Positions 1-4,996 of a stretch of 12,443 nt of DNA are shown here, in pieces (positions within the stretch are counted from its first letter, which is position 1; the number at the start of each line of letters is the position of its first letter). The translations under genes were made by a program, and so were the position numbers. The notes under the pieces were generated by a model. The model worked only from the letters and a program-made list of their open reading frames with translations, was not told the DNA's origin and searched no databases. Location of the stretch: NCBI GenBank assembly GCA_004298295.1, contig SCUH01000313.1, positions 1 through 12,443 on the forward strand, in the 5' to 3' direction. Origin of the DNA: Betaproteobacteria bacterium. GTDB taxonomy: Bacteria; Pseudomonadota; Gammaproteobacteria; Burkholderiales; SG8-39.

Positions 1-26
1 TCGCCGGTCTCGGCGGCAAGAGCTGA
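1..26 (+). CDS. 3' end of an upstream gene, possibly ctaG (cox11)
   Basis: Only the last seven codons and the stop are present, in the frame starting at base 3, reading AGLGGKS and then TGA at 24-26. The stop overlaps the ATG of the DUF2970 gene (TGATG), as expected for a translationally coupled upstream gene. In betaproteobacterial oxidase operons the gene before DUF2970 is usually the copper chaperone ctaG/cox11. That identity is inferred from gene order alone, since seven residues cannot identify a family. Chance readthrough of a non-coding frame is also possible. Confidence 0.35.
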
Positions 27-226
27 TGGAGCATCGCTTGGCGCCGGCGCCGTGGCTCGAAGTGGCGAAGACCGTGCTGGCCGGGCTGCTCGGCGTGCGC
101 CGCCGCGCCGACCATGAATCGGGCAGCGCGCGCCTCAAGCCGTGGCACCTGATCGTCGCCGGCCTCGCCGCGGCGGTGCTGTTCGTATTGACCCTCATCA
201 CCGTGGTACGCGTGGTGCTGGGCTGA
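26..226 (+). CDS. DUF2970 single-pass membrane protein
   Basis: A 66-residue protein. The N-terminal half is soluble and basic. It is followed by LKPWHLIVAGLAAAVLFVLT and a valine-rich end, forming one transmembrane helix at about residues 41-65. The KPWH(L/I)(I/V)xAGL lead into the helix is typical of the DUF2970 family, small proteins found between ctaG and the subunit III gene in betaproteobacteria. No biochemical role is established; location suggests a link to aa3 oxidase biogenesis. The ATG overlaps the preceding stop, and the next gene (ctaE) starts 27 nt downstream. Confidence 0.8.
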   Translation: MEHRLAPAPWLEVAKTVLAGLLGVRRRADHESGSARLKPWHLIVAGLAAAVLFVLTLITVVRVVLG

Positions 227-253
227 ACCGCGACAAAACGCAGGGAGAGGACC

Positions 254-1123
254 ATGACGCAGAGCGGGACCACCACAACGCGGCAGGAACACTATTACGT
301 GCCGCAGCCGATGCCCTGGCCGATCCTCGGCTCGACCGGGCTGTTCCTGATGGTGCTTGGCGGCGTGTTCGTGATGAACGGCTCGAGCGGCGGCTGGATA
401 GCGCTCGCGCTCGGCTTCATGGTCATCCTCTACATGATGTTCCGCTGGTTCGGCGACGTGATCCGCGAGTCCGAGGGCGGCCAGTACGGCGGCTGGGAGG
501 ACGTGTCGTTTCGCTGGGGCATGAGCTGGTTCATTTTCTCGGAAGTCATGTTCTTCGCCGCGTTTTTCGGCGCGCTGTTCTGGGTGCGCGTCATGTCGGT
601 GCCGGATCTGGCGAGCCTCGAGCACAACGCGCTGGTCTGGCCGGGGTTCAGCGGGCAGTGGCCGTCTGCCGGCCCGAGTTTCGCGGAGAAGTTCTCGCCG
701 ATGGCTGCCTGGGGCATCCCCGCGCTCAACACGCTGCTGCTGCTTTCCTCAGGGGTCACCGTCACCATCGCGCACTACGCGCTGAAAGAGAACAAGCGCG
801 GGCTGCTCAACCTGTTCCTGTTCTTCACGGTCGCGCTCGGCGTGGTCTTCCTCGGCTTCCAGGTCTACGAATACGGCCACGCCTACGCGGAGCTCAACCT
901 CAAGCTCACCACCGGGGTGTACGGCTCGACCTTCTTCATGCTGACGGGGTTCCACGGCTTTCACGTCACCGTAGGCGCGATCATGCTGAGCGTGATTCTC
1001 GCGCGCTGCCTTTCGGGACACTTCAAGCCCGACCATCACTTCGGCTTCGAGGCGGTGGCCTGGTACTGGCACTTCGTCGACGTGGTGTGGCTGGGCCTGT
1101 TCATCTTCGTCTACTGGCTCTAG
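254..1123 (+). CDS. ctaE: Cytochrome c oxidase subunit III
   Basis: A 289-residue integral inner-membrane subunit of the aa3-type oxidase. Subunit III holds no redox metal; it stabilises the core and supports proton uptake. Diagnostic segments are visible: SEVMFFAAFFGALFW with the conserved membrane glutamate at about E97, GFHGFHVTVG with H234 and H237, and the C-terminal WYWHFVDVVWLGLFIFVYW with H273. Hydrophobic spans throughout fit seven helices. Full length for the bacterial family. A strong Shine-Dalgarno sequence (GGGAGAGG, about 242-249) precedes ATG 254. The stop shares CTAG with the stop of the convergent DUF2909 gene. Also called coxC. Confidence 0.97.
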   Translation: MTQSGTTTTRQEHYYVPQPMPWPILGSTGLFLMVLGGVFVMNGSSGGWIALALGFMVILYMMFRWFGDVIRESEGGQYGGWEDVSFRWGMSWFIFSEVMFFAAFFGALFWVRVMSVPDLASLEHNALVWPGFSGQWPSAGPSFAEKFSPMAAWGIPALNTLLLLSSGVTVTIAHYALKENKRGLLNLFLFFTVALGVVFLGFQVYEYGHAYAELNLKLTTGVYGSTFFMLTGFHGFHVTVGAIMLSVILARCLSGHFKPDHHFGFEAVAWYWHFVDVVWLGLFIFVYWL

Positions 1124-1317
1124 CTCAGCCGTCCCGGGATGAGCCCGAAGTAGTAGCTCGCCATGAGGAACAGGAACAGCGCGAGCGACAGCCCCACGCG
1201 GATCGCCAGCGCTTTCACGGCGCGCATCGAGCCGCTGCGATCGCGCAGCACGAACACCAGTGCCGAGCCGAGGCTGGCGACGATCAGCAGCAGCGCGGCG
1301 ATCACCACGTAGCGCAT
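1120..1317 (-). CDS. DUF2909 twin-transmembrane protein
   Basis: A 65-residue protein on the reverse strand with two hydrophobic helices (about residues 4-25 and 40-61). They are separated by a charged turn (RDRSGSMRAVKA) and followed by a short tail. This hairpin and its antisense position between ctaE and SURF1 fit the DUF2909 'twin transmembrane protein' family known from the same place in betaproteobacteria. Function is unknown; oxidase assembly is a guess from context. It is convergent with ctaE, overlapping it by 4 nt. Its start lies only 26 bp from the divergent SURF1 start, so its promoter must overlap the SURF1 gene. I see no clear ribosome binding site. Confidence 0.75.
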   Translation of the reverse strand: MRYVVIAALLLIVASLGSALVFVLRDRSGSMRAVKALAIRVGLSLALFLFLMASYYFGLIPGRLS

Positions 1318-1343
1318 CCTGGCGCGCAGTGTAGCGCGCTCGC

Positions 1344-2099
1344 ATGAGACTCGGCGCTTTCCGCTTCCGTCCCCGCTGGTGGGGATTCCTGCTCGCGGCG
1401 GCGGGATGCGCCGCAGGCGTGCTGCTGGGCCAGTGGCAGCAGGGGCGCGCGACCGAGCGCCGCGCCGCCTTTGAAAAGATGGAGGCGGCCGCGCACGGCC
1501 CTGCGATCGAATTCCCGGCCGCGACCGCGGCGGCCGCCCAGCTCGGGCTTCGCCGCGTCGCCGTGGCAGGCGAATTGCTGCCGCGCTTCACGGTGCTGCT
1601 CGACTTTCGCCTGCATCGCGGCCGTCCCGGCTATCACGTGGTGCAGCCGCTGCGCGTGGCCGGCAGCGACACGCAGGTGCTGGTGCTGCGCGGCTGGATC
1701 GCGGCGCCGGCGCGGCGCGATCAATTGCCGGAGATCGTCACGCCGGCGGGCAGCGTGCGCCTGGAAGGCCTTGCGCTCGACCGACTGCCGCAGTTCCTCG
1801 AGCCACATGCGGCCGCCGAAGCCTGCGCGCCGGGCGGCGCGCCGTGCGTCTGGCAGAACCTGAGAATCGATGGCTTTGCGGCCTGGTCGGGGCTCGCGCT
1901 GGCGCCGGTGATGATCGAGCAGGCGAGCGCTCTGCCCGATGGGCTTGCGCGCGACTGGGAGCGCGCGGCAGCCGGCTACCGCAAGAACGAGATGTACGCG
2001 CTGCAATGGTACTCGCTGGCCGCGCTGGCGCTGGCGCTGTTCGTCGTGCTGAGCCTGCGGCGCGAGCCGCCCTCGCGTGGACCCGGCGCAGCTGCCTGA
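1344..2099 (+). CDS. SURF1 family cytochrome oxidase assembly protein
   Basis: A 251-residue protein with the SURF1 plan: an N-terminal transmembrane helix (about 13-30) ending in LLGQWQQGRA (family hallmark LGxWQxxR), a periplasmic domain, and a second helix near the C-terminus preceded by MYALQWYSLA. The domain contains VQPL and VLRGWI-type segments usual in the family. SURF1 proteins take part in heme A delivery to subunit I of aa3 oxidases. ATG 1344 places the helix correctly, though no strong ribosome binding site is seen. The 3' end overlaps the next gene by 23 nt, suggesting coupled translation. Confidence 0.93.
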   Translation: MRLGAFRFRPRWWGFLLAAAGCAAGVLLGQWQQGRATERRAAFEKMEAAAHGPAIEFPAATAAAAQLGLRRVAVAGELLPRFTVLLDFRLHRGRPGYHVVQPLRVAGSDTQVLVLRGWIAAPARRDQLPEIVTPAGSVRLEGLALDRLPQFLEPHAAAEACAPGGAPCVWQNLRIDGFAAWSGLALAPVMIEQASALPDGLARDWERAAAGYRKNEMYALQWYSLAALALALFVVLSLRREPPSRGPGAAA

Positions 2100-2637
2100 G
2101 CGCCCGCTGCGGCGCGCGCGCCTGAAGCTCGTGCTGATCGGCGCGCTGTTCGCGTTGCCCCTGGCGGCGGGCTGGGTCGCGTATCTCGCCGGCTGGGTTC
2201 CCGGCAGGACGTCGAACTACGGCACGCTCATCGCGCCGCGCCCGATCGGCGCCGAACCGCTTCCTGCGCTGCGCGGCCGGTGGGTGCTGGTGAGTTTCGA
2301 CAGCGGCGCTTGCGATGCGCATTGCGAAAGGAAGCTCTATTACATGCGGCAGGTGCGGCGCGCGCAGGGCAAGGAGATGGGTCGCGTCGAGCGGCTGTGG
2401 CTCGTGACCGATGCGCTTGTGCCGCGCGCCGAGCTGCGGGCCGCGATCGAGGGAACGCGGATCGCACACCCGGGGGCTGAAGTGGCTGCCGCCTTTGCCG
2501 CCGAAGGCGTGGCGGCGGATCACATCTACCTCGTCGATCCCCTGGGCAACCTGATGCTGCGCTTCCCGCGCGATCCCGATCCGGCGAAAATGGTGAAGGA
2601 CCTGGAACGGCTGCTGAAATACTCGGGATTCGGCTAG
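2077..2637 (+). CDS. Membrane-anchored Sco/thioredoxin-like protein
   Basis: A 186-residue protein starting at GTG 2077 within the end of SURF1. One transmembrane anchor (about residues 15-40) precedes a thioredoxin-like periplasmic domain. The core is RGRWVLVSFDSGACDAHCER, with a C-x3-C pair at C79 and C83 like the CPDIC motif of Sco. A later HIYLVDPLGNLMLRFPRD matches the Sco strand around its 'VLDAQGRLRLF'. Aligned on that Asp, the position of the Sco copper-ligand His carries Ala, so copper binding of the classical type is doubtful; a thiol-redox role is possible. Its place between SURF1 and ctaB is usual in betaproteobacterial oxidase operons. The exact function is not known to me. Confidence 0.8.
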   Translation: MDPAQLPERPLRRARLKLVLIGALFALPLAAGWVAYLAGWVPGRTSNYGTLIAPRPIGAEPLPALRGRWVLVSFDSGACDAHCERKLYYMRQVRRAQGKEMGRVERLWLVTDALVPRAELRAAIEGTRIAHPGAEVAAAFAAEGVAADHIYLVDPLGNLMLRFPRDPDPAKMVKDLERLLKYSGFG

Positions 2638-2656
2638 AATCGCCGCCTTTCCGGCC

Positions 2657-3577
2657 ATGACCGCCTATACGTCCGCAGCCGCGCGCAGCCTGGCACAGCG
2701 CCTCGCACCCTTCGCGCGCAGCGCGCGGGCCTACTACGCGCTCACCAAGCCCCGCGTGGTGTCGCTCATCGTCTTCACCGCCGTGATCGGGATGTTTCTC
2801 GCCGTGCCGGGGATGGTTCCGCCATTCGTGCTGATCACGGCGACCGCAGGAATCGCGCTGGTCGCGGGGGCGGCTGCCGCGGTGAATTGCCTGGTCGAAC
2901 AGGGAATCGACGCCAGGATGCAGCGCACGCGCTGGCGACCGTTGCCGCGCGGCGAGCTGACGGCGCTGCAGACGCTCGTCTTCTCCGGCGCGATCGGCGG
3001 CGCCGGGCTGTGGCTGCTCGCGCAGTACGTGAACGCGCTCACCATGTGGCTGACGCTCGCGACCTTCGTAGGCTATGCGATCGTCTACACCGTCATCCTC
3101 AAGCCGGCGACGCCGCAGAACATCGTCATCGGCGGCGCATCCGGCGCGATGCCGCCGGTGCTGGGCTGGGCGGCGGTCACGGGCGAAGTGCCCGTCGAGG
3201 CGACGCTGCTGTTTCTCATCATCTTCGCCTGGACGCCGCCGCATTTCTGGTCGCTCGCGCTGTACCGCACCGAGGAGTACGCCAAGGCCGGCGTGCCGAT
3301 GCTGCCCGTGACGCACGGCCAGCAATACACGCGACTGCAGGTCCTGCTCTATACCCTGATCCTGTTTGCGGTGGCGCTGCTGCCGTTCGCGACCGGCATG
3401 AGCGGCTGGCTTTACCTCGCCGCGGCGCTCGCCCTGAGCTTCGCGTTCCTCGCCTACGCGGTGCGCATCTATGTCGCCTACAGCGATCAACTTGCGCGCC
3501 GCACGTTCCGTTTTTCGATCACCTACCTCGCCGCGCTCTTCGCGGCGCTGCTCGTTGACCACTATCTGGCGCTCTAG
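2657..3577 (+). CDS. ctaB: Protoheme IX farnesyltransferase (heme O synthase)
   Basis: A 306-residue UbiA-family membrane prenyltransferase (CtaB/CyoE) that transfers a farnesyl group from farnesyl diphosphate to heme B, giving heme O, the precursor of heme A. Both signature regions are present. The first is N77-x3-E81-x3-D85 followed by RMQRTRWRPLP. The second is FAWTPPHFWSLALYRTEEYA (W192 to H196 and on) leading into KAGVPMLP. The first motif has Glu at the middle acidic position, where many homologs have Asp. About eight or nine hydrophobic spans are visible. ATG 2657 follows the previous stop by 19 nt. The 3' end overlaps the proposed sco start by 23 nt. Confidence 0.96.
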   Translation: MTAYTSAAARSLAQRLAPFARSARAYYALTKPRVVSLIVFTAVIGMFLAVPGMVPPFVLITATAGIALVAGAAAAVNCLVEQGIDARMQRTRWRPLPRGELTALQTLVFSGAIGGAGLWLLAQYVNALTMWLTLATFVGYAIVYTVILKPATPQNIVIGGASGAMPPVLGWAAVTGEVPVEATLLFLIIFAWTPPHFWSLALYRTEEYAKAGVPMLPVTHGQQYTRLQVLLYTLILFAVALLPFATGMSGWLYLAAALALSFAFLAYAVRIYVAYSDQLARRTFRFSITYLAALFAALLVDHYLAL

Positions 3578-4142
3578 CTTCGCGCTGCTCGCCGCCGCGC
3601 TGCTCGCCGCGTGCCAGCCGGCGGGGCCGAAGTTCAAGAGTACCGATCTCACCGGCGCAGACTACGGCAAGAGCCTCGCGCTCACGGGCCACGACGGCCA
3701 GCCGCGCACGCTGGCCGATTTTCGCGGCAAGCTGGTGGTGCTGACCTTCGGCTTCACGCACTGTCCGGATATCTGCCCGACCATTCTCGCGGACCTCGCC
3801 GGCGTGATGCAAAGCCTCGGCAAGGACGCCGATCGCGTGCAGGTGCTGTTCGTCACCGTGGATCCGGAGCGCGATACCCCGGAGCTGCTCGCGAAGTACG
3901 TTGCCGCGTTCGACCCGCGATTTCTCGGGATGTACGGGAACGCGGAAGCGACGGCGCGCACCGCGAAGGAATTCAAGGTGTTCTACGAAAAGCGCAAATC
4001 GGGCGACAGCTACAGCGTAGATCACAGCGCGCAGAGCTACGTGCTCGATGCGCAGGGGCGCCTGCGGCTGTTCGTGCGGCACGACCGGATCGCGGCGGAC
4101 CTTGCTGACGACTTGCGCGCGCTGCTCGGCGAAACGGGCTGA
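3555..4142 (+). CDS. sco: Sco family copper chaperone, lipoprotein
   Basis: A 195-residue protein of the SCO1/SenC/PrrC family, which delivers copper to the CuA site of oxidase subunit II. I place the start at TTG 3555. This yields a compact lipoprotein signal (one Arg, a hydrophobic run, lipobox LAAC with C20), whereas the upstream in-frame ATG at 3471 would add 28 implausible residues inside ctaB. The mature domain shows FGFTHCPDICPT (C70 and C74), VTVDPERDTPE, DPRFLGMYG, and the distal copper ligand H157 in SVDHSAQSYVLD. All three copper ligands are intact. It is the last gene of the oxidase operon and faces vapC. A partial copy of this gene lies at 4862-4924. Confidence 0.94.
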   Translation: MTTIWRSSFALLAAALLAACQPAGPKFKSTDLTGADYGKSLALTGHDGQPRTLADFRGKLVVLTFGFTHCPDICPTILADLAGVMQSLGKDADRVQVLFVTVDPERDTPELLAKYVAAFDPRFLGMYGNAEATARTAKEFKVFYEKRKSGDSYSVDHSAQSYVLDAQGRLRLFVRHDRIAADLADDLRALLGETG

Positions 4143-4163
4143 AAGGCGGCGCCGTCCGGCCTT
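4143..4163. terminator. Possible weak bidirectional terminator between sco and vapC
   Basis: AAGGC (4143-4147) can pair with GCCTT (4159-4163) around an 11-nt GC-rich loop, directly behind the sco stop and overlapping the vapC stop. The stem is only 5 bp and no clear U-tract follows on either strand, so this is a candidate only. It is listed because two convergent transcripts must end about here. Confidence 0.25.
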
Positions 4164-4572
4164 ACCACACGGCACGGACCCCTGCGATGCGGCGCAGGCT
4201 TTCGTCCGCCGTAACCAGCCGCGCATGCAAGGCCATTGCCGTCGCGACGATGATGCGGTCGGCCGGATCGCCCGGAATCGAATCGTCGAATGTGCCGGCA
4301 CGCCCGGCAATCTCGACGCTGACCGCCTCGAAGCGCAGTTCGGGGAGAAGTCGCAGGTCGACCAGCCAGCTTTCGAGCGGCGCAGCAAGCTCGAGGCGGC
4401 CCCTTCTCACCGCGGTCGCAATCTCGAGCACGCTGATCGTGGACACGGCCACGGGCGCCCTCGCCGTCGCGGCCCGGATCGCGCGTCTTGCATTCGCCGA
4501 GAGCCTTTTCGATCCCGACACCCACCAGAGCAGGGCGTGGGTGTCGAGCACGATCAGCGGTTCATCCGCCAT
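4162..4572 (-). CDS. vapC: VapC-type PIN-domain ribonuclease toxin
   Basis: A 136-residue PIN-domain protein, the usual VapC size. The acidic residues expected to bind Mg2+ are present: D10 in LIVLDTHALLWW, E50 in STISVLEIATAV, D105 in GDPADRIIVATA, and D123 in RLVTADESLRRI. The LDTHALLWW start and the GDPADRIIVATA block are typical of VapC proteins paired with Phd/YefM-like antitoxins. VapC toxins are RNases that cut tRNA or rRNA; the target here cannot be predicted. The frame is open far upstream, but ATG 4572 gives the correct PIN N-terminus. It overlaps the antitoxin gene by 19 nt, the usual antitoxin-then-toxin coupling. All key residues are intact, so it is probably active. Confidence 0.93.
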   Translation of the reverse strand: MADEPLIVLDTHALLWWVSGSKRLSANARRAIRAATARAPVAVSTISVLEIATAVRRGRLELAAPLESWLVDLRLLPELRFEAVSVEIAGRAGTFDDSIPGDPADRIIVATAMALHARLVTADESLRRIAGVRAVW

Positions 4573-4793
4573 TCGGCCGCTTCGATGACCGGCTCGAGCG
4601 GATGATCGAAGCGCAGCACGCTGCCGCGCAGGCGCGCGCGCGCCGCCTTGATCTTGCTCTCGTCCGCCGCTGCCGGAACGATCTCGGCGATCGCCTTGCC
4701 GCGCGAGGTTACGCGCACGCGCTCGCCGCGCGCGACCTTCGCCAGATAGGCCGGCAGATCCTGGCGTAATCGGCTGACCTTGACGTGCCTCAT
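4554..4793 (-). CDS. Phd/YefM-like antitoxin partner of VapC
   Basis: A 79-residue protein. The N-terminal half, KVSRLRQDLPAYLAKVARG followed by ERVRVTSRGKAIAEIVP, has the Phd/YefM fold signature: a helix, then strands with a conserved Gly and RGK. This half would bind DNA as a dimer and repress the operon. The C-terminal part (about 45-79, rich in Arg, Ala and Glu) would wrap around and block VapC. ATG 4793 follows a good ribosome binding site (AGGGG on the reverse strand at 4804-4800, spacing 6). A promoter with paired TGTACA sites lies just upstream. Such antitoxins are often named VapB when paired with VapC. Confidence 0.9.
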   Translation of the reverse strand: MRHVKVSRLRQDLPAYLAKVARGERVRVTSRGKAIAEIVPAAADESKIKAARARLRGSVLRFDHPLEPVIEAAEWRMNR

Positions 4794-4808
4794 CGGTTGC
4801 CCCTGATG

Positions 4809-4848
4809 TGTACAGACGAATTGTACAAGTGACCCCGGCCGCCGGCAA
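4809..4848 (-). promoter_or_regulatory. Predicted promoter and operator of the toxin-antitoxin operon
   Basis: On the reverse strand, TTGCCG (4848-4843, 4/6 to the -35 consensus) and TACAAT (4825-4820, 5/6 to the -10 consensus) are separated by 17 nt. Transcription would start near 4813, about 20 nt before the ATG. Two copies of the palindrome TGTACA lie at 4822-4827 (covering the -10, within TTGTACAA) and 4809-4814 (at the start point), 13 bp apart. That placement suits autorepression by the antitoxin or the antitoxin-toxin complex. The promoter elements are read directly; the operator role is inferred. Confidence 0.6.
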
Positions 4849-4861
4849 GGCGCCGGCGGCC
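4837..4861. repeat. Perfect 10-bp inverted repeat (GC-rich hairpin)
   Basis: GGCCGCCGGC (4837-4846) and GCCGGCGGCC (4852-4861) form a perfect 10-bp stem around the 5-nt spacer AAGGC. No T-tract follows on either side, so a standard intrinsic terminator is unlikely. The repeat abuts the sco-derived fragment that starts at 4862, and its left arm overlaps the predicted -35 of the toxin-antitoxin promoter. It may mark a recombination boundary or be a small dispersed palindromic element; its role is unknown. Confidence 0.6.
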
Positions 4862-4924
4862 ATCTGCCCGACCGTCCTCGCGGACCTCGCCGACGACCTC
4901 AAGACCCTGCTGCGATCAGGCTGA
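4862..4924 (+). pseudogene. Remnant of a sco gene with an internal deletion
   Basis: Translating this stretch gives ICPTVLADLADDLKTLLRSG and a stop. The first 31 nt (4862-4892) match 3771-3801 of the intact sco gene at 29 positions, starting at the codon before the second Cys of CPDIC. From about 4880 the sequence matches the sco 3' end (4095-4142) instead, in frame and down to the stop GGCTGA. The fragment thus joins Sco residues about 73-82 to about 185-195, skipping some 102 codons. The two parent segments share GCGGACCT and similar bases, so deletion by short-homology recombination is plausible. It has no start or signal sequence and is presumably not expressed. Confidence 0.8.
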
Positions 4925-4996
4925 TTGCGCGCGCCTCCCGTTCTGCGCATCCGGCGAACGGCGTAGACTTCTCGCACTCGTAACCTCGGGTATTCC

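Noticed and set aside
142..1347. Open frame of 401 codons on the forward strand overlapping ctaE in another frame
   Set aside because: Arg/His-rich shadow frame of ctaE; it also crosses the DUF2909 and SURF1 boundaries.
3471..3554. ATG 3471 as the start of sco
   Set aside because: It would place 28 polar residues ahead of the lipoprotein signal and lie deep inside ctaB; TTG 3555 gives a normal signal peptide and lipobox.
2228..3652. Open frame of 474 codons on the reverse strand opposite ctaB
   Set aside because: Composition is that of a shadow frame (Arg, Gly, Asp-His repeats), while the opposite strand carries the full heme O synthase signature.
4837..4861. The 10-bp hairpin as an intrinsic terminator
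   Set aside because: No run of T follows on either strand, and on the reverse strand it precedes rather than follows the toxin-antitoxin operon.
4925..4996. A sigma-70 promoter for the histidine kinase gene
   Set aside because: TAGACT at 4964-4969 could serve as a -10, but the sequence 17 nt before it (TTCTGC) is a poor -35; the case is too weak to annotate.
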